Positions 20,484-30,011 of a stretch of DNA of 40,720 nucleotides are shown here, piece after piece (positions within the stretch are counted from its first letter, which is position 1; each line of letters opens with the position of its first letter). Below the pieces are notes generated by a model. That model was not told the origin of the DNA. It ran no database searches and saw nothing but the letters and a program-made list of their open reading frames with translations. Made by a program: the position numbers and the translations under genes. This DNA is from Chitinophaga pinensis (lineage in GTDB: Bacteria; Pseudomonadota; Gammaproteobacteria; Burkholderiales; Burkholderiaceae_C), in NCBI GenBank assembly GCA_943326015.2, contig CALPRQ020000032.1:1-40720 (forward strand). The letters are read 5' to 3'.

Positions 20484-23400
20484 ATGAACGCTCCCACCCC
20501 GATCCAGCACCTGCTCGACGCCGCCGGCGACACCCCCCGCCTGCGCGAGATTCCCTACAACTACACCTCGTTTTCGGATCGGGAAATCGTCGTTCGCCTG
20601 CTCGGCGCCCGCGCCTGGGAGGTGCTGAATCAGCTGCGCCAGGAGCGCCACACCGGCCGCTCGGCCCGCATGCTGTATGAAGTGCTGGGCGACATCTGGG
20701 TGGTGCAGCGCAACCCCTATCTGCACGACGACCTGCTCGACAATCCCACGCGCCGTCAGGCCCTGGTCGATGCGATGCACCACCGTCTGGGCGAGGTGGA
20801 GAAGCGCCGCCGTCCGCAGGAGGACGGCGAGCGCGACGCGCTGGTCGTCGAGCTGCTGGCCGCTGCCAGCCTGGCCGTGCGCCAGTTCGCGGCCGCCTTC
20901 GACGAGATGGGCGCCTTGCGCCAGCAGGCCGGCAAGCTGCTGCGCCGCCACACGGGCAAGGACAACATCAAGTTCGACGGCCTGAGCCGCGTCAGCCACG
21001 TGACCGATGCGACCGACTGGCGGGTCGAGTACCCCTTCGTCGTGCTGACCCCCGACACCGAGGCCGAGATGGCCGGCCTGGTCAAGGCCTGCATCGAACT
21101 GGGCCTGACCATCGTCCCGCGCGGCGGCGGCACCGGCTACACCGGCGGCGCGATCCCGCTGACCTGGAAGAGCGCGGTCATCAACACCGAGAAGCTGCTC
21201 GGCATGACCGAGGTCGAGCTGATCGACCTGCCTGGCGTCAACCACAAGGTGCCGACCCTCTGGACCGAGGCCGGCGTCGTGACCCAGCGCGTGGCCGACG
21301 CGGCCGAGCATGCCGGTTTCGTGTTCGCGGTCGATCCGACCAGCGCCGAGGCCAGCTGCGTCGGCGGCAACATCGCGATGAACGCCGGCGGCAAGAAGGC
21401 CGTGCTGTGGGGCACCGCGCTCGACAACCTGGCGAGCTGGCGCATGGTCACGCCCGACGCGCAATGGCTCGAAGTGGTGCGGGTCGATCACAACCTGGGC
21501 AAGATCCACGACGCCGCGATCGCCAGCTTCGAGCTGCATTATTTCCAGGCCGACGGCAAGACGCCGATCCGCAGCGAGCGGCTCGACATTCCGGGCCGTA
21601 CCTTCCGCAAGGAAGGTCTGGGCAAGGATGTGACCGACAAGTTCCTGGCTGGCCTGCCCGGCGTGCAGAAGGAGGGCTGCGACGGCCTGATCACGAGCGC
21701 GCGCTGGGTGCTGCACCGCATGCCCGAGCACACCCGCACGGTCTGCCTCGAATTCTTCGGCAACCCGAAGGACGGCGTGCCCAGCATCGTCGAGATCAAG
21801 GACTTCATGTTCGCCGAGCAGAAGCGCACGGGCACGCTGCTGGCCGGTCTCGAACACCTCGATGACCGCTACCTGAAGGCGGTCGGCTATTCGACCAAGA
21901 GCAAGCGCGGCGGCTTCCCCAAGATGGTGCTGATCGGCGACATCGTTGGTGATGACCCGGATGCGGTGGCGCGCGCCGCCAGCGAGGTGGTGCGGCTGGC
22001 CAACGGCCGTGCCGGCGAGGGCTTCACGGCCGTCAGCGCCGACGCGCGCAAGAAGTTCTGGGCCGACCGCAAGAAGACCGCGGCCATCAGCCGCCACACC
22101 AACGCCTTCAAGGTCAACGAGGACGTGGTGATCCCGCTGCCACGCATGGGCGAGTACACGCTGGGCATCGAGCGCATCAACATCGAGCTGAGCCTGCGCA
22201 ACAAGATCAAGCTGGCCAACGAGCTCGAAGCCTTCTTCCAGCGCGGCCAGCTGCCGCTGGGCAAGGTCGAGGAGGCCAACGACAGGCCGAGCCCCGAGAC
22301 GCTGCAGGAGCATGGCGAGCGTGCGCTGGCCATCATCCGTTCGGTGCGGGCCCAGTGGCAGCAGTGGAAGGACGGCCTGGATACAGTCCAGCCCGACAGC
22401 GGCCGCAGCTTCTTCGATCAGCTGCAGGACTACAGCCTGCGCGCGAGCTGGAAGACGCAGATCCGCGAGGCCCTGCGCGACATCTTCACCGGTTCGGTGT
22501 TCGAGCCGGTGCTGGAAGAATGCAAGACCATCCACCAGCGCGTGCTCAAGGGCCGGGTCTGGGTGGCGCTGCACATGCACGCGGGCGACGGCAACGTCCA
22601 CACCAACATCCCCGTCAACAGCGACGACTACGAGATGCTGCAGACCGCGCACGAGGCGGTGGATCGCATCATGGTGCTGGCGCGCAGCCTGGACGGCGTG
22701 ATCTCGGGCGAGCACGGCATCGGCATCACCAAGCTCGAATACCTGAGCGACGAGGAACTGGCGCCGTTCGCCGGCTACAAGCAGCGGGTCGACCCCGAGG
22801 GCCGCTTCAACAAGGGCAAGCTGCTGCGCGGTGGCAGCTTGTTCGCCGCGGCCGACATGCGCCGCGCCGACCTCAGCATGGCCTACACGCCGAGCTTCGG
22901 CCTGATGGGCTACGAGTCGCTGATCATGCAGCAGAGCGACATCGGCGCGATTGCCGATTCGGTCAAGAACTGCCTGCGCTGCGGCAAGTGCAAGCCGGTC
23001 TGCTCGACCCATGTGCCGCGCGCCAACTTGCTGTATTCGCCGCGCAACAAGATCCTGGCCACCAGCCTGCTGGTCGAGGCCTTCCTCTACGAGGAGCAGA
23101 CCCGGCGCGGCATCAGCCTCAAGCACTGGGAGGAGTTCGAGGACGTGGCCGACCACTGCACGGTCTGCCACAAGTGCCTGACGCCTTGCCCGGTCAAGAT
23201 CGACTTCGGCGATGTCTCGATGAACATGCGCAACCTGCTGCGCAAGATGGACAAGAAGAGCTTCCGTCCCGGCAACGCCGCCGCGATGTTCATGCTCAAC
23301 GCGACCAATCCCGAGACCATCAAGCTCGCGCGCAGCGCCATGGTCGGCGTCGGCTTCAAGGCCCAGCGCCTGGCCAACACCGTGCTCCACAGCTTCGCCA

Positions 23401-24395
23401 GGAAGCAGACCAGCGCGCCGCCAGCCTCGGTCGGCACCGCGCCGATCAAGGAGCAGGTGATCCACTTCATCAACAAGAAGCTGCCGGGCGGACTGCCCAA
23501 CAAGACCGCGCGCGCGCTGCTCGACATCGAGAACAAGGACTACGTCCCGATCATCCGCAACCCGCAGACCACCAGCAGCGACAGCGAGGCGGTGTTCTAC
23601 TTCCCGGGCTGCGGCTCCGAGCGCCTGTTCAGCCAGGTCGGCATCGCCACCCAGGCCATGCTGTGGCATGCTGGCGTGCAGACCGTGCTGCCGCCGGGCT
23701 ACCTGTGCTGCGGCTATCCGCAGCGCGGCTCGGGCCAGTTCGAGAAGGCCGAGCAGATGATCACCGACAACCGGGTGCTGTTCCACCGCGTCGCCAACAC
23801 GCTGAACTACCTCGACATCAAGACCGTGGTCGTGTCCTGCGGCACCTGCTACGACCAGCTCGCGGGCTACCAGTTCGACAAGATCTTCCCGGGCTGCCGC
23901 ATCATCGACATCCACGAGTACCTGCTGGAAAAGGGCATCACGCTCGAAGCCAAGGGCGCCTACCTGTTCCACGATCCCTGCCACAGCCCGATGAAGCTGC
24001 AGGCGCCGATGAAGACGGTCAAGGCGCTGATCGGTGACACCGTGATCAGGGCCGACCGCTGCTGCGGCGAGTCCGGCACGCTGGGCGTGACCCGTCCCGA
24101 CATCTCTACCCAGGTCCGCTTCCGCAAGGAGGAGGAGCTCAACAAGAACGCGCTGGAGCTGGCGGCGCTGGCAGCCAAGAATGGCGTCGCCACCACGCCC
24201 GGCAAGACCAAGATCCTGACCAGCTGCCCGAGCTGCTTCCAGGGCCTGAGCCGTTATGGCGAGGACCTGCCCAACGGCCTGCTCGAAGCCGACTATGTCG
24301 TGATCGAGATGGCGCGCCATATCCTGGGCGAGAACTGGCTGCCCGACTATGTCGCCAAGGCCAACGCCGGCGGCATCGAGCGCGTGCTGGTCTGA
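20484..24395 (+). CDS. Giant FAD-linked oxidoreductase with Fe-S and cysteine-rich CCG domains
   Basis: 1303 residues. Order: an N-terminal domain of about 170 residues (DUF3683-like); an FAD-binding PCMH domain ([16 protein letters not shown] near 182, then [12 protein letters not shown]); an FAD-oxidase C-terminal domain with the [12 protein letters not shown] box; two ferredoxin-like Fe-S sites ([11 protein letters not shown] near 830 and [11 protein letters not shown] near 892); and two cysteine-rich CCG modules ([34 protein letters not shown]; about 1040-1255). This is the GlcD/D-lactate dehydrogenase chain fused to a GlcF-like subunit. It probably oxidises a 2-hydroxy acid and passes electrons to a membrane quinone carrier. 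The substrate is unknown. No ribosome site is obvious before the ATG. It is followed at 4 bp by a HIT protein. Confidence 0.9.
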   Translation: MNAPTPIQHLLDAAGDTPRLREIPYNYTSFSDREIVVRLLGARAWEVLNQLRQERHTGRSARMLYEVLGDIWVVQRNPYLHDDLLDNPTRRQALVDAMHHRLGEVEKRRRPQEDGERDALVVELLAAASLAVRQFAAAFDEMGALRQQAGKLLRRHTGKDNIKFDGLSRVSHVTDATDWRVEYPFVVLTPDTEAEMAGLVKACIELGLTIVPRGGGTGYTGGAIPLTWKSAVINTEKLLGMTEVELIDLPGVNHKVPTLWTEAGVVTQRVADAAEHAGFVFAVDPTSAEASCVGGNIAMNAGGKKAVLWGTALDNLASWRMVTPDAQWLEVVRVDHNLGKIHDAAIASFELHYFQADGKTPIRSERLDIPGRTFRKEGLGKDVTDKFLAGLPGVQKEGCDGLITSARWVLHRMPEHTRTVCLEFFGNPKDGVPSIVEIKDFMFAEQKRTGTLLAGLEHLDDRYLKAVGYSTKSKRGGFPKMVLIGDIVGDDPDAVARAASEVVRLANGRAGEGFTAVSADARKKFWADRKKTAAISRHTNAFKVNEDVVIPLPRMGEYTLGIERINIELSLRNKIKLANELEAFFQRGQLPLGKVEEANDRPSPETLQEHGERALAIIRSVRAQWQQWKDGLDTVQPDSGRSFFDQLQDYSLRASWKTQIREALRDIFTGSVFEPVLEECKTIHQRVLKGRVWVALHMHAGDGNVHTNIPVNSDDYEMLQTAHEAVDRIMVLARSLDGVISGEHGIGITKLEYLSDEELAPFAGYKQRVDPEGRFNKGKLLRGGSLFAAADMRRADLSMAYTPSFGLMGYESLIMQQSDIGAIADSVKNCLRCGKCKPVCSTHVPRANLLYSPRNKILATSLLVEAFLYEEQTRRGISLKHWEEFEDVADHCTVCHKCLTPCPVKIDFGDVSMNMRNLLRKMDKKSFRPGNAAAMFMLNATNPETIKLARSAMVGVGFKAQRLANTVLHSFARKQTSAPPASVGTAPIKEQVIHFINKKLPGGLPNKTARALLDIENKDYVPIIRNPQTTSSDSEAVFYFPGCGSERLFSQVGIATQAMLWHAGVQTVLPPGYLCCGYPQRGSGQFEKAEQMITDNRVLFHRVANTLNYLDIKTVVVSCGTCYDQLAGYQFDKIFPGCRIIDIHEYLLEKGITLEAKGAYLFHDPCHSPMKLQAPMKTVKALIGDTVIRADRCCGESGTLGVTRPDISTQVRFRKEEELNKNALELAALAAKNGVATTPGKTKILTSCPSCFQGLSRYGEDLPNGLLEADYVVIEMARHILGENWLPDYVAKANAGGIERVLV

Positions 24396-24398
24396 GCC

Positions 24399-24842
24399 AT
24401 GGCCGCTACCCTTGAGCCTGGCTGCCCGCTCTGCCGCGAGGACGGCGGCCTGCTGATCGCGCGCCACGACAAGTTCCGCATCATCCGCGCCAGCGGGCCG
24501 GATGCGGCCGACTGCCCGGCCTTCTACCGGGTGGTCTGGCACGAGCATGTGGCCGAGTTCTCGGACCTCGCCGAGGCCGACCAGCTGCTCTGCCTGCGCG
24601 CCGTCAGCGCGGTCGAGCGCGTGCTGCGCGACTGCCTGCAGCCGGCCAAGGTCAACCTGGCCGCGCTGGGCAACATGGTGCCGCACCTGCACTGGCATGT
24701 GATCGCGCGCTACGACTGGGACAGTCGCTGGCCGGCGCCGGTCTGGGCTGCGCCGCAGCGTGCCGCCGACGAGGCTCGCCTCGCAGCGCTGCGCGAACGC
24801 CTGCCCGGCTGCGACGCGGCGATTGCCGCTCTCGCGCTCTGA
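24399..24842 (+). CDS. HIT (histidine triad) family protein
   Basis: 147 residues. It has the histidine triad HLHWHVIARY near residues 97-106, preceded by KVNLAALGNMVP, and an N-terminal CPLC zinc-type pair. HIT proteins hydrolyse nucleoside phosphoramidates or dinucleotides. The triad reads HxHWHV, so the usual H-x-H-x-H spacing is kept. It starts 4 bp after the large oxidoreductase, so the two are probably cotranscribed. Confidence 0.88.
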   Translation: MAATLEPGCPLCREDGGLLIARHDKFRIIRASGPDAADCPAFYRVVWHEHVAEFSDLAEADQLLCLRAVSAVERVLRDCLQPAKVNLAALGNMVPHLHWHVIARYDWDSRWPAPVWAAPQRAADEARLAALRERLPGCDAAIAALAL

Positions 24843-24851
24843 TTCCGCGTC

Positions 24852-24874
24852 CTGCCGCCGCCGTCCGGCGGCAG
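24852..24874. terminator. GC-rich hairpin after the HIT gene
   Basis: A perfect 9-bp stem (CTGCCGCCG with CGGCGGCAG) and a 5-nt loop begin 10 bp after the HIT stop codon. There is no T-run. It could act as a transcript end for the oxidoreductase-HIT pair or as a 3' stabiliser. Confidence 0.4.
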
Positions 24875-24926
24875 CGGCGCGTTACGATATCGACCTGATT
24901 TTCCCTGTCGCAACGCGAGCAAGAAC

Positions 24927-25343
24927 ATGGCCGGCCTGAATTCCCAAACGCCCCATCCCGTCGAACTGACGCTGCATGCGAAGTCGCGCGTGCTCGAGAT
25001 CGCCTTCGATGACGGCGCGCGTTTCCGCCTGCCCTTCGAGCTGCTGCGCGTGCTCTCGCCCTCGGCCGAAGTCCAGGGCCACGGCCCGGGCCAGGAGACG
25101 CTGCAGACCGGCAAGCGCGAGGTCGGGATCAGCGCGATCGAGCCGGTCGGCCATTACGCCGTCAAGCCCACCTTCTCGGACGGCCACGACTCCGGCCTCT
25201 ACAGCTGGGACTACCTCTACCGGCTGGGTGCCGAGCAGGAACAGCGCTGGGGCGACTACCTGGCGCGCCTGCAGGCCGCCGGCCTCGACCGCGACGCGCC
25301 CATGCCCGACCAGGCCGGCCCGGGCTGCGGCCACTCCCATTGA
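24927..25343 (+). CDS. DUF971-family protein (GBBH-like N-terminal domain)
   Basis: 138 residues. The domain is recognised from [20 protein letters not shown], then [46 protein letters not shown] and [10 protein letters not shown], as in the zinc-containing N-terminal domain of gamma-butyrobetaine hydroxylase. The C-terminus ends GCGHSH, a possible metal-binding tail. The family function is not settled; links with Fe-S maintenance have been proposed. In Betaproteobacteria it commonly precedes ubiE, as here (41 bp gap). Confidence 0.85.
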   Translation: MAGLNSQTPHPVELTLHAKSRVLEIAFDDGARFRLPFELLRVLSPSAEVQGHGPGQETLQTGKREVGISAIEPVGHYAVKPTFSDGHDSGLYSWDYLYRLGAEQEQRWGDYLARLQAAGLDRDAPMPDQAGPGCGHSH

Positions 25344-25384
25344 CCAGCCGCTGCGACGGCAAGCAACAGTCAGGACTAGATCCC

Positions 25385-26116
25385 ATGAGCCAGACCCATT
25401 TCGGATTCAAGACCGTCGACGAGCAGGACAAGGCGCGCCATGTGCGCAGCGTGTTCGATTCGGTCGCATCCAACTACGACATCATGAACGACCTGATGTC
25501 GGCCGGCCTGCACCGCATCTGGAAGGCCTACACGATCCAGGTCGCCAACCCGCGCCCGGGTGACAAGGTGCTCGACATCGCCGGCGGCACCGGCGACCTC
25601 GACCTGGCCTTCGCGCCCAAGGTCGCGCCCAACGGCCAGGTGGTGCACACCGACATCAATGAGGCCATGCTGCGCGAGGGCCGCAACCGCCTGCTGAACC
25701 ACGGCCATGTGCTGCCGACGCTGGTCTGCGATGCCGAGAAGCTGCCTTTTCCGGAAGGCTACTTCGACATCGTGACCGTGGCCTTCGGTTTGCGCAACAT
25801 GACGCACAAGGAGGTCGCGCTGCGCGAGATGAACCGGGTGCTGCGCCCGGGCGGCAAGCTGCTGGTGCTGGAGTTTTCCAAAGTCGCGGCTCCATTGGAG
25901 AAGGCTTACGACTGGTATAGTTTTAATATCTTGCCCAAGCTGGGCAAGTGGATCGCCAAGGACGAGGACAGCTACCGCTACCTGGCCGAGTCGATCCGCA
26001 TGCACCCGGACCAGGAGACGCTGCGCGGCATGATGCGCGAGGTCGGTTTTGGTCACGTGGATGTGCACAACCTGACGGCCGGCATCGCCGCGCTGCACTT
26101 GGGCATCAAGTGCTGA
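25385..26116 (+). CDS. ubiE: Ubiquinone/menaquinone C-methyltransferase
   Basis: 243 residues. It transfers the C-methyl group in the benzoquinol ring of ubiquinone. The UbiE/COQ5 signatures are present: [24 protein letters not shown]-binding [15 protein letters not shown] and the later [16 protein letters not shown], ending [10 protein letters not shown]. The ATG at 25385 is preceded by CAGGA; the open frame to 25340 overlaps the previous gene. First gene of the ubiE-Tim44-like-ubiJ-ubiB cluster. Confidence 0.97.
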   Translation: MSQTHFGFKTVDEQDKARHVRSVFDSVASNYDIMNDLMSAGLHRIWKAYTIQVANPRPGDKVLDIAGGTGDLDLAFAPKVAPNGQVVHTDINEAMLREGRNRLLNHGHVLPTLVCDAEKLPFPEGYFDIVTVAFGLRNMTHKEVALREMNRVLRPGGKLLVLEFSKVAAPLEKAYDWYSFNILPKLGKWIAKDEDSYRYLAESIRMHPDQETLRGMMREVGFGHVDVHNLTAGIAALHLGIKC

Positions 26117-26153
26117 CCGGCGGCCGGGAGGCGATTGAAGACGGGAGATCGGG

Positions 26154-26819
26154 ATGAATGAGTGGATGGCGATCCTGGGTGTGGTGGTGCTCGTGCTGGC
26201 GCTGGTGTGGTGGTTGCTTGGTCGCAAGGGTGGGGCGCCTCAGTCCGTGGCCGCTGCGGTGGTCACGCCCGAGGCCGTCAAGGTGGCGGACGGCTACAGC
26301 CCCGGAAACGTCGGCAACGACGCTTCCGCGCGTCCCTGGGAGCAGCAGGCCAGCGGCTTCGATGCCAGGACCGAGCCGGTGCTGGCTGATGTCGCCACGG
26401 TTCCCCCACAGGCGGCTGCCTCCGATCCGGCTGCACCCGCCGACTTTGATGCCGCCGCTTTCCTTGAGGCGTCCAAGGCCCATTTCGTCCAGCTGCAGGC
26501 AGCCTGGGACCGGGTCGACGTACCTGCGTTGCGCGCCATGATGACCGAGGAGATGATCAGCCAGATCCAGGCCCAGCTGACCGAGCGCGAGCGCCAGGCC
26601 GGCGCGGCTGCCAGTCGGTCCGAGGTCGTGCGGCTCGATGCCAAACTGCTGCGCGTCGATGAGCTGCCGGACGAATACCTGGCCAGCGTCGAGTTCTCCG
26701 GCCTGATCCGGGACGAGGCTTTCGCCGCGCCCAATCCCTTCCGCGAGATCTGGAGCATCACCCGGCCCAGGGTGGGCTCCGAGGGCTGGCGCGTTGCGGG
26801 CGTTCAGGCCCTGCAATAA
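26154..26819 (+). CDS. Tim44-like domain protein with N-terminal membrane anchor
   Basis: 221 residues. One N-terminal membrane segment (WMAILGVVVLVLALVWWLLG), a Pro/Ala-rich linker (about 35-95), then a Tim44-like/NTF2-type domain (DAAAFLEASKAHFVQLQAAWDR, then LRAMMTEEMISQIQAQLTER, ending RVGSEGWRVAGVQAL). Its position between ubiE and ubiJ is shared with other Betaproteobacteria. It may be a membrane scaffold for the Ubi complex; that role is inference from context. Confidence 0.85.
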   Translation: MNEWMAILGVVVLVLALVWWLLGRKGGAPQSVAAAVVTPEAVKVADGYSPGNVGNDASARPWEQQASGFDARTEPVLADVATVPPQAAASDPAAPADFDAAAFLEASKAHFVQLQAAWDRVDVPALRAMMTEEMISQIQAQLTERERQAGAAASRSEVVRLDAKLLRVDELPDEYLASVEFSGLIRDEAFAAPNPFREIWSITRPRVGSEGWRVAGVQALQ

Positions 26820-26841
26820 AAGACGGTGCTCAAAGTCAGTC

Positions 26842-26873
26842 AAAATGGGGGCTTATGAACAAGCCCCCATTTT
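26842..26873 (+). promoter_or_regulatory. Perfect 13-bp hairpin with the ubiJ start codon in its loop
   Basis: AAAATGGGGGCTT (26842-26854) pairs with AAGCCCCCATTTT (26861-26873) without mismatch; the 6-nt loop is ATGAAC and its ATG is the ubiJ start codon. The only purine-rich sequence that could bind the ribosome (GGGGG, 26847-26851) is in the stem. The 3' arm also ends in TTTT, like a short intrinsic terminator. Structure is seen directly; a regulatory effect on ubiJ-ubiB is inference. Confidence 0.7.
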
Positions 26874-27400
26874 CATTGCCGCCGGCCGATCTGCTGCAGC
26901 AAATCGCGGCCCGGCTGCCGGCTCCGCCGGCCTGGCTGCGCGCCGAACTGCACAACCGCCTCGTGCTGCTGCTCAACCATGTGCTGCAGCAGGAGCCCCA
27001 GGCCATGGACCGGCTCAGGCGCCAGCAGGGCAAGCGCCTGCAGCTGAACTGGGGCGGTATCGAGCTGGTGCTGCAACCGACCCCGGCCGGCCTGCTGGCG
27101 CTGTCCCGGCCGGGCCAGTCGTCCGACCTGCACCTGCGCGTGGCCGAGGCTTCGCCGCTGGCGCTGGCCCAGACGGTGCTGGCGGGTGGCAAGCCGCCGG
27201 TCGAGATCCAGGGTGATGTGCAGCTGGCGGCCGAGGTCGCCTGGCTGGTCGACAACCTGCGCTGGGACCTGGAGGAAGACCTGTCGCGCCTGATCGGCGA
27301 CGCGCCCGCGCACCAGCTGGTTGCTGCCGGCCGGATGCTGGTACAAGGCCTGAGCGGCTTCCTGCTGCAGGCCGCCCAGCGCCGCAAGGCCGCGCCATGA
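26855..27400 (+). CDS. ubiJ: Ubiquinone biosynthesis accessory factor UbiJ (SCP2 domain)
   Basis: 181 residues with an N-terminal helical region ([18 protein letters not shown]) and an SCP2-like lipid-binding domain ([20 protein letters not shown], then [21 protein letters not shown]). In E. coli UbiJ binds hydrophobic ubiquinone intermediates in the soluble Ubi metabolon. Its start codon sits in the loop of a perfect hairpin, an odd feature for a gene that heads ubiB. Its stop overlaps the ubiB start by four bases. Confidence 0.9.
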   Translation: MNKPPFSLPPADLLQQIAARLPAPPAWLRAELHNRLVLLLNHVLQQEPQAMDRLRRQQGKRLQLNWGGIELVLQPTPAGLLALSRPGQSSDLHLRVAEASPLALAQTVLAGGKPPVEIQGDVQLAAEVAWLVDNLRWDLEEDLSRLIGDAPAHQLVAAGRMLVQGLSGFLLQAAQRRKAAP

Positions 27401-28950
27401 GACGCTTCCTGCGCGGCTTCTTCATTGTCTGGGTCGTGTTGCGCTACGGCCTCGACGAGCTATTGCTGTCGGGCTTCCCGAACCCGCTGCTGCGCGCCTT
27501 GCGCAGCCTCATCACGATCGGGCGCAATCTGGAGGCGCCGCGCGGCCAGCGCCTGCGCGAGGCGCTGGAGCAGCTCGGGCCGATCTTCGTCAAGTTCGGC
27601 CAGGTGCTGTCGACAAGGCGCGACCTGATGCCGCCCGACATCGCCGAGGAGCTCGCGCGCCTGCAGGACCGGGTGCCGCCGTTCCCGAGCGAGGTCGCGG
27701 TCGCGACCATCGAGCGCGCCTTCGGCCAGCAGCTCGACCAGATCTTCGCCAGCTTCGAGCAGCAGCCGGTCGCCAGCGCCTCGATCGCGCAGGTGCATTT
27801 CGCCGTGCTGCACGACGGCCGCGAGGTCGCGGTCAAGGTGCTGCGCCCCGGCATGCTGCCGGTGATCGACAAGGACCTGGGCCTGATGCGCCTGATGGCC
27901 GGCTGGGTCGAGAAGCTCTCGGCCGACGGCAAGCGCCTGAAGCCGCGCGAGGTCGTGGCCGAGTTCGACAAGTACCTGCACGACGAGCTCGACCTGGTGC
28001 GCGAGGCGTCCAACGCGGCGCAATTGCGCCGCAACATGGCCGACCTCGACCTGGTGCTGATCCCCGAGATGTACTGGGACTGGTGCCAGACCGAGGTGCT
28101 GGTGATGCAGCGCATGAAGGGCGTGCCGATCAGCCAGGTTGCTCGCCTGCGCGAGGCGGGTGTCGACATCCCCAAGCTCGCGCGCGACGGCGTGACGATC
28201 TTCTTCACCCAGGTCTTCCGCGACGGCTTCTTCCACGCCGACATGCACCCGGGCAACATCCAGGTCAGCCTGGACCCGGCGACCTTCGGGCGCTACATCT
28301 CGCTCGACTTCGGCATCGTCGGCACGCTGACGCAGTTCGACAAGGAATACCTGGCGCAGAACTTCACCGCCTTCTTCCGGCGCGACTACAAGCGCGTGGC
28401 CGAGCTGCACATCGAGTCGGGCTGGGTGCCTGCCGATACCCGGGTCGATGAGCTCGAAGCCGGCATCCGCTCGGTCTGCGAGCCCTATTTCGACCGTCCG
28501 CTCAAGGAGATCTCGCTCGGCATGGTGCTGATGCGGCTGTTCCAGATCTCGCGCCGTTTCAACGTCGAGATCCAGCCCCAGCTGGTGCTGCTGCAGAAGA
28601 CGCTGCTCAACATCGAGGGCCTGGGCCGCGAGCTCGACCCCGAGCTCGACCTCTGGAGCACGGCCAAGCCCTTCCTCGAAAAGTGGATGATTGACCAGCT
28701 CGGCCCCAGGAAGTTCTGGGAGCAGCTCAAGGCCGAAGCCCCGCAGTACGCCAAGCTGATCCCCGAGCTGCCACGCCTGCTGCACGACTTCCTGCGCCAG
28801 CGCAACGGCCATGACTCACGCGAGTTGCTGGCGCTGCTGGCCGAGCAGCGTCGCACCAACGGCCTGCTGCAGAGTCTGATCTATGGCGGGCTGGGCTTCG
28901 TGCTCGGTCTGCTCGCGATGCAGCTGCTGGTCCGGGTGCGCCTGTGGTGA
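27397..28950 (+). CDS. ubiB: Ubiquinone biosynthesis regulatory kinase-like protein UbiB
   Basis: 517 residues, an atypical kinase-like ATPase required for aerobic ubiquinone synthesis. The KxGQ motif is visible ([20 protein letters not shown]), followed by the Ala-rich loop in place of a P-loop ([11 protein letters not shown]), the nucleotide-binding lysine in [11 protein letters not shown] and the catalytic HADMHPGNI with DFGIVG. The C-terminus has hydrophobic segments ([17 protein letters not shown]) that anchor it in the inner membrane. It overlaps ubiJ by four bases and follows ubiE in the same direction. Confidence 0.97.
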   Translation: MRRFLRGFFIVWVVLRYGLDELLLSGFPNPLLRALRSLITIGRNLEAPRGQRLREALEQLGPIFVKFGQVLSTRRDLMPPDIAEELARLQDRVPPFPSEVAVATIERAFGQQLDQIFASFEQQPVASASIAQVHFAVLHDGREVAVKVLRPGMLPVIDKDLGLMRLMAGWVEKLSADGKRLKPREVVAEFDKYLHDELDLVREASNAAQLRRNMADLDLVLIPEMYWDWCQTEVLVMQRMKGVPISQVARLREAGVDIPKLARDGVTIFFTQVFRDGFFHADMHPGNIQVSLDPATFGRYISLDFGIVGTLTQFDKEYLAQNFTAFFRRDYKRVAELHIESGWVPADTRVDELEAGIRSVCEPYFDRPLKEISLGMVLMRLFQISRRFNVEIQPQLVLLQKTLLNIEGLGRELDPELDLWSTAKPFLEKWMIDQLGPRKFWEQLKAEAPQYAKLIPELPRLLHDFLRQRNGHDSRELLALLAEQRRTNGLLQSLIYGGLGFVLGLLAMQLLVRVRLW

Positions 28951-28971
28951 GCGCGATCGCGACCCCCAATT

Positions 28972-28977
28972 TATAAT
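28972..28977 (+). promoter_or_regulatory. Possible -10 element upstream of fmdB
   Basis: A consensus TATAAT lies 22 bp after the ubiB stop and 37 bp before the fmdB ATG. No convincing -35 is found at 16-18 bp (GAGCGC). Confidence 0.35.
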
Positions 28978-29014
28978 CAAGGGTTGTTCATTTTCCGACC
29001 CGAACGGTAACGCC

Positions 29015-29317
29015 ATGCCCATCTACGCCTACAAGTGCGAGTCCTGCGGCCATGCCAAGGACGTCCTGCAGAAGATTTCCGCCGCCCCCCTGACCGATTG
29101 CCCCGCCTGTGGCGCAGCGACCTTCAGCAAGCAGCTGACCGCTGCCGGCTTCCAGCTCAAGGGCTCGGGCTGGTACGCGACCGACTTCCGTGGCAGCACC
29201 AGCGGTGCTGGCGGCACCAGTGCGCCGGCCAGCGCGGCGGCCGAATCCGCGGCTCCGGCAGCCAGCGACAGCCCGGCGCCTGCCGCCGGCTGTGGCGGCT
29301 CCTGCGCCTGTCACTGA
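29015..29317 (+). CDS. FmdB-family zinc ribbon protein
   Basis: 100 residues. The N-terminal zinc ribbon is complete: MPIYAYKCESCGHAKD, then TDCPACGAATF, giving two CxxC pairs. The remainder is Ala/Ser/Pro/Gly-rich and probably disordered, ending CGGSCACH. The family is named after a formamidase regulator, but the role of these short proteins is not established. It precedes a DUF502 gene and aspS, an arrangement common in Betaproteobacteria. Confidence 0.9.
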   Translation: MPIYAYKCESCGHAKDVLQKISAAPLTDCPACGAATFSKQLTAAGFQLKGSGWYATDFRGSTSGAGGTSAPASAAAESAAPAASDSPAPAAGCGGSCACH

Positions 29318-29332
29318 TCCGAAGGCCGCTAC

Positions 29333-29977
29333 ATGTCCGCATTGCGCAAATGGCTGTTCTCCGGCCTGCTGACCCTGGTGCCCCTGGTCATCACCCTCTG
29401 GGTGCTGGACTGGGTGGTATCGACGCTGGACCAGACGCTCAGGATCCTGCCCGAGGCCTGGCAGCCGCAGCAACTGTTCGGGATGCATATCCCGGGTCTG
29501 GGCGTGCTGTTCGCGCTGCTGATCGTGCTGTCGATCGGCGCGCTGGCGTCCAACTTCATCGGCAACAAGCTGGTCAACTGGTGGCACGCGCTGCTGCACC
29601 GGATTCCGGTGGTGCGCTCGATCTATTCGGGCGTCAAGCAGGTTTCCGACACCCTGTTCTCCGAGAAAGGCAATGCCTTTCGCAAGGCGCTGCTGGTGCA
29701 GTGGCCGCGCGAAGGCATGTGGACCATTGCCTTCCTGACCGGCACGCCGGGCGGCGACGTGGCGCGCCATCTCAACGGTCAGGACTATGTCAGCGTCTTC
29801 GTCCCGACCACGCCCAACCCGACCGGCGGCTACTTCGTGATGGTGCACAAGCGCGACTGCGTCGAGCTCTCGATGAGCGTCGACGAGGCGCTGACCTACG
29901 TGATTTCCATGGGCGTGATCGTGCCCGGCGGCCCCAAGGCGCTGCAGGCGGACGATGCAGAAGCCACCGCGGCCTGA
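29333..29977 (+). CDS. DUF502 family inner-membrane protein
   Basis: 214 residues. Two N-terminal membrane segments ([22 protein letters not shown] and [22 protein letters not shown]) precede the conserved [18 protein letters not shown] region and the soluble part [16 protein letters not shown], all hallmarks of DUF502. The function is unknown. It lies 16 bp after fmdB and 35 bp before aspS. Confidence 0.9.
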   Translation: MSALRKWLFSGLLTLVPLVITLWVLDWVVSTLDQTLRILPEAWQPQQLFGMHIPGLGVLFALLIVLSIGALASNFIGNKLVNWWHALLHRIPVVRSIYSGVKQVSDTLFSEKGNAFRKALLVQWPREGMWTIAFLTGTPGGDVARHLNGQDYVSVFVPTTPNPTGGYFVMVHKRDCVELSMSVDEALTYVISMGVIVPGGPKALQADDAEATAA

Positions 29978-30011
29978 AGCCCCAATCCCCGACATTTCTA
30001 GAAAGCTGAAT

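Noticed and set aside
20313-24698. A 1461-codon open frame on the minus strand opposite the FAD oxidoreductase
   Set aside because: It is the antisense shadow of a very GC-rich gene; its translation is Ala/Arg/His/Gln-rich without domains, while the plus strand has complete motifs.
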